Source: UMGS1474 sp050946775 (GTDB lineage Bacteria > Bacillota > Clostridia > Oscillospirales > Acutalibacteraceae). From it: a DNA stretch of 20,055 nt. Below the pieces are notes generated by a model, which saw only the letters and a list, made by a program, of their open reading frames with translations, had not been told where the DNA came from and did no database searches. Shown here piece after piece: positions 6,799-14,542 of the stretch. Each line of letters starts with the position of its first letter. The first letter of the stretch is position 1. Where the stretch lies: positions 1-20,055 of the forward strand of contig JBMNVL010000026.1 of the NCBI GenBank assembly GCA_050946775.1, in the 5' to 3' direction. The translations under genes and the position numbers were made by a program.

Positions 6799-7877
6799 AA
6801 TGGGTTGCGGCGCAATGCAAGCCCGGCGATATGATCCGGGTCGGGTTGGGCGCGCTGCATCACTACGGCATTTTCGTCAGCGAGGAACGGGTGATCCAGT
6901 TCGGTCTGCCGCCCCTGCCGGAAAACCGGATCCCGTGGGATCAGGTGCGGGTGCTGGCCACCGATATCGACGCCTTTGCCTGCGGCAGAATCGTGGAGGT
7001 CGCCCGGCTGAACCGCCGGGAGGCGGCTGGCGCATATCCCGCGGCGGAGATCGTCCGGCGGGCCGAGAGCCGGATGGGGGAGGGCGGCTACAACCTGATC
7101 CACAACAACTGCGAGCATTTCGCCACCGCATGCGTGTTTGGGGTGGCCCGGTGCGAGCAGGAGGAGCAAGCCCGCCGCCGGTGGAATCAGCGCCCGGTGC
7201 TGGACGTCTATCTGGCAAGGGCGGATCGCGCCGTTTTGACCGGGGAGGTGTATCCTCCCGAACGGGCGCGGGAGATCGCCTCCTGCGGCAGCGAGCAGCT
7301 GCGCCAAAACAAGCGCAGCGACTGGCAAGCGTTGTTTGTCGGCTTAAAAAAATCGCTGGCGCTGGCGCCCGAAACGCTGTCGTTTGAAAAAACCGGGACC
7401 GGCAAGTGGATCTGCGACAAAGCGGCGTTTTCTCTCACCCATTCCGGCGATTGGGTGGCCGCGGCGGTGTCCAATCGCCCGGTTGGAGTGGATCTGGAGG
7501 GGATCGACGCCTTTTTGCGGCGGCTTAAAACGGATCCCGACCGGCTGGCCGGTCTGCGGTCGAAGACCTATACCCCCCGTGAGCGCCGCCTTGCGCCTGC
7601 CACGCCGGAGGATTTTTTGTGGCGGTGGATCCGTAAGGAAGCCGCCTTCAAATGTGCCGGCGTCGGCCAATTTCGTCCCCGGCGGATCGACGCCGACGAC
7701 GAGCGGACCGCCTGCTGGCGGCTGCCCGATCCCGTCGGCGGGCTGATCGCCGTCAGCGGCGAGGCGGTCGCGCGGACCCGGTTCTTTTTGCTCGGGGAGG
7801 AGGGAGCGGCGCCGCTGACAGCGGTGCCGGCGGAAAGTCCCGATTCGTTTTCGCTGATCTCAAGGGAGGACGTATGA
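6795..7877 (+). CDS. LRAT-like domain fused to a 4'-phosphopantetheinyl transferase
   Basis: A 360-residue two-domain protein. Residues 1 to about 125 resemble the LRAT/HRASLS branch of the NlpC/P60 fold: PGDMIRV (10-16), HHYGIFV with the likely catalytic His23 (22-28), and NNCEHFA with the likely nucleophile Cys106 (104-110). The third polar position, His in LRAT, is Gln35 here. Such enzymes take an acyl group from a phospholipid through a Cys thioester. Residues about 190-360 are an Sfp-like PPTase: FSLTHSGDW (212-220), GVDLE with metal-binding D233 and E235, and WRWIRKEAAFK (276-286) with E282 and K286. This domain should add phosphopantetheine to the operon's carriers. AAAGGA precedes the ATG, which overlaps the ACP stop. 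The linker (126-189) is Arg-rich. The domain calls are strong; why they are fused is not known to me. Confidence 0.85.
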   Translation: MKWVAAQCKPGDMIRVGLGALHHYGIFVSEERVIQFGLPPLPENRIPWDQVRVLATDIDAFACGRIVEVARLNRREAAGAYPAAEIVRRAESRMGEGGYNLIHNNCEHFATACVFGVARCEQEEQARRRWNQRPVLDVYLARADRAVLTGEVYPPERAREIASCGSEQLRQNKRSDWQALFVGLKKSLALAPETLSFEKTGTGKWICDKAAFSLTHSGDWVAAAVSNRPVGVDLEGIDAFLRRLKTDPDRLAGLRSKTYTPRERRLAPATPEDFLWRWIRKEAAFKCAGVGQFRPRRIDADDERTACWRLPDPVGGLIAVSGEAVARTRFFLLGEEGAAPLTAVPAESPDSFSLISREDV

Positions 7878-8821
7878 AGATCGCGCTGATCGTATTGCTG
7901 GGAATCGCCGCGGCGTATCTGGTGCTGATATTGGCGCCGGCGGCGGTGTTTTTTCTGGTGATCTTTTCCAAACGCAAGCGGGGCGGCGTCGCCGTGCTGG
8001 ATACCGTCCACCCCTATTACGCCCCCTTTGCCGACCGGTTGAAGGACGCCGCGGATTATTTGCAGGCTCTGCCCTCGCGCACCCTGCGGATGAAGGCGCC
8101 CGACGGCGTTCGTTTGTGCGGGCGGTTTTATGATGCGGGCGGTTCCGACACGGTGGTATTCCTGCACGGATACAATTCTCCGATGCTGAGCACTTACGGC
8201 GCGCAGGCGGCTGATCTGCGCCGGCAGGGATACAATCTTTGCTTTTTGTACCAGCGGGCTCACGGCGGCAGCGAAGGGACGACCACCATGGGCCTGCGGG
8301 AGGCGGAGGATCTGCTGGCGTGGATCCCCTGGCTGCAAAAGCAGACCCCCACCAGGCGGGTTTTGCTGTACGGGGTGTCGATGGGCAGCGCCACCGTCGC
8401 CTATGCCAGCGACCGTCTGGATCCCGCGATCGTGCGGGGGATGGTGCTGGACTGCGGGTACGCTTCGCCCGACGAGCAGTTTCAGCAGGAGATGCGCCGG
8501 AGGCATCTGCCGGCGGCGCTGATCCGGCCGTGGCTGATCTGGTTCGCCCGGTGGTTTTGCCGGGTGGATATCACCCGCCCGGCCGCTGACGCGCTGGGGA
8601 AAACCGCCGTTGCGGCGCTGTTTTTTCACGGCGAAGCGGACGTCACCGTTCCCGTTGAGCAGGGGAGACGCAATTTCGACGCCTGTGCGTCGCCAAAGGA
8701 ATGGTGCTCGATCCCCGGCGCGGCGCATACCGTTTGTTATCTGACCGGCGACGAGATCACGCGGCAGCGGCTGCGGGATTTCGCGCGGCGGTGTTTTGAG
8801 GAAAGGAAGTTGGAAGTATGA
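7874..8821 (+). CDS. Membrane-anchored alpha/beta hydrolase (serine nucleophile)
   Basis: A 315-residue alpha/beta hydrolase. Residues 3-31 are a hydrophobic N-terminal anchor followed by a basic KRKR stop-transfer segment. The fold then shows FLHGY (97-100, oxyanion region), GVSMGSA with nucleophile Ser169, acid Asp256 in GEADVTVP, and His285 in GAAHTVCY. The pattern resembles clostridial hydrolases of the lysophospholipase/BAAT type, in which the enzyme sits on the membrane and cleaves an acyl ester. The start overlaps the previous stop (ATGA) behind AGGGAGG, and the end overlaps the next start in the same way. Context suggests a lipase, thioesterase or lysophospholipase serving the same pathway; substrate inferred, not shown. 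Confidence 0.88.
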   Translation: MKIALIVLLGIAAAYLVLILAPAAVFFLVIFSKRKRGGVAVLDTVHPYYAPFADRLKDAADYLQALPSRTLRMKAPDGVRLCGRFYDAGGSDTVVFLHGYNSPMLSTYGAQAADLRRQGYNLCFLYQRAHGGSEGTTTMGLREAEDLLAWIPWLQKQTPTRRVLLYGVSMGSATVAYASDRLDPAIVRGMVLDCGYASPDEQFQQEMRRRHLPAALIRPWLIWFARWFCRVDITRPAADALGKTAVAALFFHGEADVTVPVEQGRRNFDACASPKEWCSIPGAAHTVCYLTGDEITRQRLRDFARRCFEERKLEV

Positions 8822-9756
8822 GACCATTTGCGATTTTGGCGGACAGCACCTGCGATCTGGGCGAGGCGTTCCAAAAGAAATACCGGGTGGACGTTATTCC
8901 CGGCCACGTGGTGCTGCCGGACAAGACCGAGATCCTCTCCCACGTGCGGTGGGAGCATTTCACCCGGGAGGAATTCTATGCCGGGCTGAAAAAGGATCCC
9001 GACGGCTACGCGACGTCGCCCGCCAACGTGGCGGAATTTTCCGCGGCGTTCGAGGAATACGCTCAAAAAGGCGAGGACGTGCTGTGTATGACCATTTCCG
9101 GCGGGATCAGCGGCACCTTTGATTTTGCCACCATGGCCGCAAAGGAGGTGACCGCCCGCCACCCCGACATGACCGTGCGCTGCGTCGATACCCGGCGGTT
9201 CGGCCCCGGCTTCGGGTTGATGACCCTGTACGCCTCCCGTTTGCGGGAGGAGGGAAAATCGCTGGAGGAGACCGTCGCCTGGCTGGAGGAAAACAAAAAC
9301 CGGTTTCATCAGGCGGGGTGGCTGGACGATCTGTCCTTCGTCGCCAAAAAAGGCCGGTTGACCCACGCCAAGGCGTTTTTCGGCGCGCTGGCCGGGGTCA
9401 AGCCCATCGGGGAGTTCGACTACAACGGCCTGACCACCGTCATCGGCAAGATCAAGGGCGCCAAGGCGGCCTACGCCGCTTTGCTGACCTACATCGAGCG
9501 GACGATCGAGGATCCGGGCGAGCAGATCGTCTTCATCGCCCAGACCAACCGTCTGCCGCAGGCGGAGGAATACAAGCGGCTGATCGAGGAGCGTTTCCAT
9601 CCCAAGGCGGTCTATATCAACGACGTGCACACCGCCTGCGGCGTCAACGTCGGCCCGGGGCTGATGGCGGCGTATTATTGCGGCAAGCCGATCTCAAAGG
9701 ATCTGGAGGAGGAGCGGGCGATCCTGGAACAGGCGACCCGTTCGGCACAGGGGTAA
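8818..9756 (+). CDS. DegV family fatty-acid binding protein (FakB-like)
   Basis: A 312-residue DegV-fold protein. The N-terminal ADSTCDL (8-14), TSPANVAEF near residue 64 and ISGGISGTF near residue 100 are the family's ligand-contact blocks, and GRLTHAKAFFG in the second half lines the acyl tunnel in DegV/FakB structures. In Gram-positive bacteria FakB binds a free fatty acid and presents it to FakA, which makes acyl-phosphate for phospholipid synthesis. A FakA-like kinase lies two genes downstream in the same operon, which makes FakB function likely here rather than an orphan DegV. ATG overlaps the upstream stop by 4 bases; AAAGGAAG is the ribosome site. Chain-length preference cannot be read by eye. 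Confidence 0.88.
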   Translation: MRPFAILADSTCDLGEAFQKKYRVDVIPGHVVLPDKTEILSHVRWEHFTREEFYAGLKKDPDGYATSPANVAEFSAAFEEYAQKGEDVLCMTISGGISGTFDFATMAAKEVTARHPDMTVRCVDTRRFGPGFGLMTLYASRLREEGKSLEETVAWLEENKNRFHQAGWLDDLSFVAKKGRLTHAKAFFGALAGVKPIGEFDYNGLTTVIGKIKGAKAAYAALLTYIERTIEDPGEQIVFIAQTNRLPQAEEYKRLIEERFHPKAVYINDVHTACGVNVGPGLMAAYYCGKPISKDLEEERAILEQATRSAQG

Positions 9757-9774
9757 AGAGGGGAGAACGATCAA

Positions 9775-11115
9775 ATGAACAAAATCCATGGACGGGGTCG
9801 GTTGATCCTGTATGCGTTTTCGGGGATGGGCATCAATATGCTCAACCTGATGATGGGCTCGTATCTGTGCAGCGCGCTGCTGCGGGGCGGGTTTGGCGCC
9901 GACGCCATTCCCTACCAGACGTACGTCGGGCGGGATCTGGTGATCGCGGCGGTCTGGGCGGCCTTCGTGTTGGCCGCCAAGATCATCGACGGGGTGATCG
10001 ACATCCCGATGGCCTCCTTTACCGATAATCTGCGCACCCGTTTCGGCCGCCGGCGTCCGGCGCTGGTCATCGGACTCATCCCGCTGCTGGCGTCGTATCT
10101 GCTGTTTTTGGTAGTGCCCGATCCCACCGGCGCCACTCTGCTCAACACGGTGTACTACGGGATCGTTTTGTGCGTGTTTTATACGTCGTATACTCTGACG
10201 ATGGTCACTTATTACGCCACCTATACCGAAATCGTCGACACCCAGCGGGAACGCTCCACCATCGCCAACGCCAAATCGGTGTTCGACATCGTCTATTACA
10301 TCCTCGGCTACGTGGCGGTGCGGGCGCTGCTCAACGGCATGAATATCCGCGCGGTGGCGCTGATCGTGCTGCCTCTGTCGCTGACGATGGTCATCCCGCT
10401 GTTTATGATCAAGGAGCCGGACCTGTCCAAACGCTCCGTCGAAAGAGAAAAACAGCCCGGGATCAACCTGTTCCAATCGCTGGCCTACACTTTTCGCAAC
10501 CGCTCTTTCATTTTGTGGATGGTCGCCTACGCCTTTATGACCTTCGGGGTGCAGCTGTTTCTTGGCGGAATCAACGAGTATTTTTCCTTCGTGGGGATGA
10601 GCATGATCTACGTGATGGTCGCGGCCTTCGCGCCGGTGCCCTTCACGCTGATGCTGTATAACCGGATCCAGCGCCGGTTCGGCTTTGGCGCGGCGTTTCG
10701 CTACGCTCTGGCGACCTTCTCGGCGGGGATGCTGATGATGTTCGCCGTCGGTACGCTGGACGCCGGCACCCTCAAAACGGTGCTGTCGATCGTCACGGGG
10801 CTGGTCAGCTCCTTCGCCATCGGGGCGTTGTTCGCGGTGGCGTATTCGGTGCCGGCGCAGCTGGCGGCCGAGGAAAGGGAGAAGACCGGCGTGTCCAATT
10901 CGGCGATGTATTTCGCGGTGCAGGGACTGTTCGCCGGCGTGGCGACGGGGATCGGCACCGGCATCGTGCTGACCGCCCTCAAGGGCTCGCAGGAGAGCGC
11001 TTCCGGCGCCATCGTCTATCTGACGGTGATCGCCGCGGCCGGTACGCTGGTATCGCTGGCGCTGACCTTTGCCTTGCCCAAATCGGTCACGGCGATGGGC
11101 AAGGACGAACAATAA
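9775..11115 (+). CDS. MFS_2 / GPH-family transporter (MelB/MFSD2A-like)
   Basis: A 446-residue polytopic membrane protein with about 12 hydrophobic segments. The second segment contains KIIDGVIDIPMASFTD, where Asp72 and Asp76 match the spacing of the two cation-site aspartates of MelB (D55-x3-D59), followed by the RFGRRRP loop typical of the family. The family includes Na+/sugar symporters but also MFSD2A-type lysophosphatidylcholine transporters. The gene sits between the FakB-like and FakA-like genes of a lipid operon, with no sugar-metabolism genes nearby, so transport of a lysolipid or amphiphile is as plausible as a sugar. There are 18 bases to the gene before (AGAGGGGAG site) and 18 to the gene after. 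Family call firm, substrate open. Confidence 0.85.
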   Translation: MNKIHGRGRLILYAFSGMGINMLNLMMGSYLCSALLRGGFGADAIPYQTYVGRDLVIAAVWAAFVLAAKIIDGVIDIPMASFTDNLRTRFGRRRPALVIGLIPLLASYLLFLVVPDPTGATLLNTVYYGIVLCVFYTSYTLTMVTYYATYTEIVDTQRERSTIANAKSVFDIVYYILGYVAVRALLNGMNIRAVALIVLPLSLTMVIPLFMIKEPDLSKRSVEREKQPGINLFQSLAYTFRNRSFILWMVAYAFMTFGVQLFLGGINEYFSFVGMSMIYVMVAAFAPVPFTLMLYNRIQRRFGFGAAFRYALATFSAGMLMMFAVGTLDAGTLKTVLSIVTGLVSSFAIGALFAVAYSVPAQLAAEEREKTGVSNSAMYFAVQGLFAGVATGIGTGIVLTALKGSQESASGAIVYLTVIAAAGTLVSLALTFALPKSVTAMGKDEQ

Positions 11116-11133
11116 CCGCAAAGGAACGAGAGT

Positions 11134-12780
11134 ATGGCTTTCAGACGGATCGACGGGCTGCAACTGGAGAAGATGCTGGTCAACGGACTGGCGTATCTGA
11201 TCGCGCAGGAGGAGGCCGTCAACAAACTCAACGTCTTCCCGGTGCCCGACGGCGACACCGGCACCAATATGCGCAAAACGCTGGAAAACGGCCTGCGGAT
11301 GGCCCGCAAAGCGCCCGAGACCGGCGTCTTTCTGCGCGGTCTCAGCGAAGGAATGCTGTTGGGCGCGCGGGGCAATTCCGGCGTGATCTTGTCCCAGTTT
11401 TTCCACGGCTTTGCCGCTGAACTGTCCCGCAGCGCCTACATCGGGCCGGGAGAGATGCGTTCGGGGCTGATCCGCGGCTACCGCACGGCGTACCAGGCGG
11501 TGGTGCACCCGGTCGAGGGCACCATTTTGTCGGTGGCGCGGGAAGGCATCGAGCATATCCGGGGACAGATCACCCGCACCACGAGCATCGACAGCATCCT
11601 GGCGATGTACGTGGCCGAGATGAAGCGCACCCTGTCGCGTACCCCGGAGATGCTGCCGGTCTTGAAGGAAGCGGGCGTGGTGGACAGCGGCGCGATGGGA
11701 TTTATCCTCATCGTGGAGGGAATGCTGCAATTCCTGTACGGCAAGATCCTGCCGTACGAGGGACGGGCAGCCCGGCCCAAAACTGAATCCGCGCCGCCCG
11801 ACAAGGCGCTGTTCCATGAGAACAGCCGCTTTGAGGACGGCTACTGCATGGAATTCATCCTGCAGCTGATGACGGCCGATCCATACGACCAGCGGTTTCG
11901 TCTGCAGGCGTTTATCGCCGATCTGGAGCTGTACGGCAACTCCATCGTGGCGGTGCAAAACGGCAAGCGGGTCAAGGTGCACATCCACACCCTGCGCCCC
12001 GAAAAGGTGATGACGCTGGCGCGTTCGTTCGGCGAGTTTTTGACCTTCAAGCTGGACAATATGCAGATCCAGCACAACGAGCATATCCGCCGCCAGCAAA
12101 AGCCGGCGAAGAAAAAGCCCCTGTCGGTGATCGCGGTGGTCAGCGGCGACGGGCAGAAAACGCTGTTCACCGATCTGGGCTGCGAGTGCGTGATCGACGG
12201 CGGCACGACGATGAACACCTCCTCGCAGGAATTCATCGACGCCTTTTCCCGGCTCAACGCCGAAGCGATCGTGGTGCTGCCCAACCATCCCAACGTCGTG
12301 CTGGCCGCCAGGCAGGCGGTCGAGCTGACCGGGGCGAAAAACGTCACCGTGCTGGCCACCAAAAGCGTGGCCGAGGGGTATTACGCGCTGGCAATGGACG
12401 TGGCCGACAGTCCCGATACCGGCTATCGGATCCGGCAGATGCGCCAGGGTGCGCAAAACGTGGTCACCCTGGAGCAGACCGCCGCGTCGCGGGATTTCAC
12501 CTACCACGGCCTGCGCTGCGCCAAGGGCGACGAGATCCTTTTGCTCAACCACGAGCTGGTCTGCGTCAACTCCGACAAGGTCGCCGCGGTGCTGGAGGGA
12601 CTGGCGCTGGTGGAGGACATCGACCAGCGGGAAAGCGGACTGCTGCTGCGCGGCAAGGGCGCCAGCGAGGAAGAGCAGGACGCGCTGCTGGACGCCATCC
12701 GCGAGCGGTATCCGCTGCTTGAGATCGAGCCGGTGGACGGCGGACAGGAGATCTATCATTGGATCGTGGGCATTTCGTAA
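11134..12780 (+). CDS. fakA: FakA-like fatty-acid kinase (DAK2-domain protein)
   Basis: A 548-residue protein of the YloV/FakA family, the same size class as characterised FakA proteins. The N-terminal DAK2 kinase domain has VFPVPDGDTGTN (34-45), where Asp39 and Asp41 would hold Mg-ATP, and GARGNSGVILSQFFHGFA near residues 77-94. A middle domain with VHIHTLRPEKV follows, then a C-terminal DegV-like part containing CVIDGGTTMNTSSQEF and VVLPNHPNV. FakA phosphorylates a fatty acid held by FakB to acyl-phosphate, which PlsX/PlsY or acyl-ACP chemistry can use. The ATG follows AAAGGAACGAG. Clostridial genomes often carry another YloV elsewhere; this one may be an operon-specific paralogue, which is inference. 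Confidence 0.88.
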   Translation: MAFRRIDGLQLEKMLVNGLAYLIAQEEAVNKLNVFPVPDGDTGTNMRKTLENGLRMARKAPETGVFLRGLSEGMLLGARGNSGVILSQFFHGFAAELSRSAYIGPGEMRSGLIRGYRTAYQAVVHPVEGTILSVAREGIEHIRGQITRTTSIDSILAMYVAEMKRTLSRTPEMLPVLKEAGVVDSGAMGFILIVEGMLQFLYGKILPYEGRAARPKTESAPPDKALFHENSRFEDGYCMEFILQLMTADPYDQRFRLQAFIADLELYGNSIVAVQNGKRVKVHIHTLRPEKVMTLARSFGEFLTFKLDNMQIQHNEHIRRQQKPAKKKPLSVIAVVSGDGQKTLFTDLGCECVIDGGTTMNTSSQEFIDAFSRLNAEAIVVLPNHPNVVLAARQAVELTGAKNVTVLATKSVAEGYYALAMDVADSPDTGYRIRQMRQGAQNVVTLEQTAASRDFTYHGLRCAKGDEILLLNHELVCVNSDKVAAVLEGLALVEDIDQRESGLLLRGKGASEEEQDALLDAIRERYPLLEIEPVDGGQEIYHWIVGIS

Positions 12781-12790
12781 GGAGGACGTT

Positions 12791-13759
12791 ATGGACTGGT
12801 GGCTGATCGCGCTGGGCGTGTTTTTGCTGTTCTTTTTGCTGCCCACGATGATTCTTTCTTCCATTATCTATACCAAGTTGCTGATCCGCACCACCAAGGC
12901 CAAATGGGGCCGGGAATGCAGCATCCCCGACGACGAGGAATACCGGCGGATGTTCGATATCGGCATGGCGTGGCACGACCGTTACGCGGCGCAAAAACGC
13001 CCGGTGGAGATCGATTCCGGGCGGTTTCATCTGTGCGGGGAATACTTTGATTTCGGCGCCGACAAGGCGGTGATCGTCATTCCCGGCCGCATGGAATCGC
13101 TGCTGTATTCCTATTTCTTCGCCGAGCCGTACCGCGCGGCGGGGTACAACGTGCTGGTGATCGACAACCGCGCCCACGGCCTGTCCGACGGGCGGATCAA
13201 CTCGCTGGGATACCGGGAATACAAGGACATTCTGGCGTGGTGCCGTCTGCTGCACGATACGCTGGGCAACCGGTCGGTGGTGCTGCACGGCATCTGCATC
13301 GGCTCGTCCACCGGCCTGTTCGCCATGACCGCCAGGCGGTCTCCGGCCTATATCACGGCGCTGGTGGCCGAGGGGATGTACGATACCTTCGGGGAATCCT
13401 TCCTCAACCATATGCGGGTGGACAAGCGGCCGATGTTTCCCTTCGCGGGAGAGGTGCTGTTTTATATCTGGGCGATCTCCGGCGCCAACGTGGTCACCGA
13501 CGGCCCCATTCGCCGGATCCGGCGCATGACCCGCCCGGTCCTGTTTTTGCACAGCCGGGCCGACGTTTTTTCCACCCCCGAAAAGGCGCGGGAGCTGTAC
13601 GAACGGTGTTCGGCGCCCAAGCGGCTGGTATGGTTCGACGGCGCCGATCATTCCCGCATCCGGATCAACCACACCGCGCGGTATGACGGGGCGATCGCCG
13701 ACTTTTTGGCGGCACTGGACGGCGAAAAGAAAACCGTTGACACCCTGGTCGGGGTGTGA
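12791..13759 (+). CDS. Membrane-anchored alpha/beta hydrolase with Cys at the nucleophile position
   Basis: A 322-residue protein with an N-terminal membrane anchor (residues 3-31) and an alpha/beta hydrolase domain. The nucleophile elbow reads HGICIGSSTG, so the position normally held by Ser is Cys169 (codon TGC at 13295-13297). The acid is probably Asp258 in SRADVFSTP and the base His287 in GADHSRIR, so an otherwise complete triad is kept. Dienelactone hydrolase is the known precedent for a Cys in this fold. It is related to the serine hydrolase at 7874-8821 in length, anchor and layout, but the elbow differs. Ribosome site GGAGG lies 6 bases before the ATG, 10 bases after the kinase gene. 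Last gene of the operon. A thioesterase or acyltransferase activity is a reasonable guess. Confidence 0.85.
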   Translation: MDWWLIALGVFLLFFLLPTMILSSIIYTKLLIRTTKAKWGRECSIPDDEEYRRMFDIGMAWHDRYAAQKRPVEIDSGRFHLCGEYFDFGADKAVIVIPGRMESLLYSYFFAEPYRAAGYNVLVIDNRAHGLSDGRINSLGYREYKDILAWCRLLHDTLGNRSVVLHGICIGSSTGLFAMTARRSPAYITALVAEGMYDTFGESFLNHMRVDKRPMFPFAGEVLFYIWAISGANVVTDGPIRRIRRMTRPVLFLHSRADVFSTPEKARELYERCSAPKRLVWFDGADHSRIRINHTARYDGAIADFLAALDGEKKTVDTLVGV

Positions 13760-13765
13760 TACACT
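13737..13765 (+). promoter_or_regulatory. Sigma-A type promoter for the zinc-ribbon gene
   Basis: A perfect -35 TTGACA (13737-13742), 17 bases, and TACACT (13760-13765). The -35 box and spacer lie inside the last codons and stop of the upstream hydrolase gene. The start of transcription would be near 13772, about 54 bases before the ATG at 13826. No terminator is visible between the two genes, so the zinc-ribbon gene is probably read both from this promoter and by readthrough from the operon. Confidence 0.68.
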
Positions 13766-13825
13766 TTACCCGAGGAATACCATGGGGTGTTTTTCGTATC
13801 CTGTATCCGAAAAGAGGTAGACGTT

Positions 13826-14527
13826 ATGTATTGCAACAAATGCGGCTCCAATATCAGCGACGACGCGGCGTTTTGCCCCAACTGCGGCGCGCCGACGGCT
13901 CAGCCGGTCGCTCCCGAGACGCCGGCTCCGGCGGTGGAAGCTCCGGTGGCGGAGGTTCCCGTAGCGGAAGCCCCGGCGGTCGAGGCTCCGGTCGCGGAGA
14001 CTCCGGCGGTGGAAACGCCCGCCCAGCCGGTGTATGAGCAGCCCGCCCAGCCGGTGTATCAGCAACCCGCCCAGCCGGTGTACCAGCAGCCCGCTCAGCC
14101 GGTCTATCAGCAGCCCGCTCAGCCGGCCTACCAGCAGCCCGCCCAGCCGGTGTACCAGCAGCCCGCCCAGCCGGCCTACCAGCAGCCGGTGTACCAGCAG
14201 CCCTATCAGCAGCCGGTGTACCAGCAGCCCATCCAGCCGATGGGTCCCACCACTCCCTCCAGCGTGCTGACCTTCGGCATCCTCGGTCTGGCGCTGAGCT
14301 GGGTGCCGATCCTGGGGCTGATCTTCTCTATCATCGGCCTGTCCAAGAGCAAGAAATTCCTGGCGGAAAACGGGATCCTCTTCGGCCAGGCCAAGGTCGG
14401 CCGGATCCTGTCGATCATCGGTTTGGTGAGCAGCATCATCGGGACGATCTGGTGGATCATCGTGATCGCGGCAGCCGCCTTCACGGCGATTGCCTTTGGG
14501 ACTTCGAACTATTCGTACTATTATTGA
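13826..14527 (+). CDS. Zinc-ribbon membrane protein with Pro/Gln/Tyr tandem repeat (DUF4190-like C-terminus)
   Basis: A 233-residue protein. Residues 1-22 are a zinc ribbon with Cys3, Cys6, Cys17 and Cys20 (CNKC and CPNC). Residues 26-63 are a Pro/Ala/Val/Glu-rich stretch of three- to five-residue repeats. Residues about 65-138 are tandem copies of an eight-residue PAQPVYQQ-type unit. Two hydrophobic segments follow (about 150-170 and 192-218), separated by a basic SKSKKFL loop, as in DUF4190-type proteins of Firmicutes. AGAGGT precedes the ATG at 13826; a longer frame from 13787 has no such site. The ribbon and repeat are probably cytoplasmic and the C-terminus membrane-embedded. Function unknown; such proteins are common in clostridia and often annotated only as zinc-ribbon domain-containing. 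Confidence 0.88.
   Translation: MYCNKCGSNISDDAAFCPNCGAPTAQPVAPETPAPAVEAPVAEVPVAEAPAVEAPVAETPAVETPAQPVYEQPAQPVYQQPAQPVYQQPAQPVYQQPAQPAYQQPAQPVYQQPAQPAYQQPVYQQPYQQPVYQQPIQPMGPTTPSSVLTFGILGLALSWVPILGLIFSIIGLSKSKKFLAENGILFGQAKVGRILSIIGLVSSIIGTIWWIIVIAAAAFTAIAFGTSNYSYYY
14018..14240 (+). repeat. In-gene 24-bp tandem repeat coding PAQPVYQQ units
   Basis: About seven 24-base units in frame, each encoding a version of PAQP(V/A)YQQ, then shorter degenerate units (PVYQQ, PYQQ, PVYQQ, PIQP). Units differ mainly at third codon positions (CCC GCC or GCT, TAT or TAC), which indicates an older array kept under protein selection. The copy number is likely to vary between strains through slippage. Confidence 0.88.
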
Positions 14528-14542
14528 TCGCCTGAATCCACA

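Noticed and set aside
9694..12864. A 1056-codon open frame on the minus strand, opposite the transporter and kinase genes
   Set aside because: It is an antisense shadow caused by high GC at third positions. The plus-strand genes have recognisable motifs and ribosome sites; the minus frame is rich in His, Arg, Gln and Gly with no domain.
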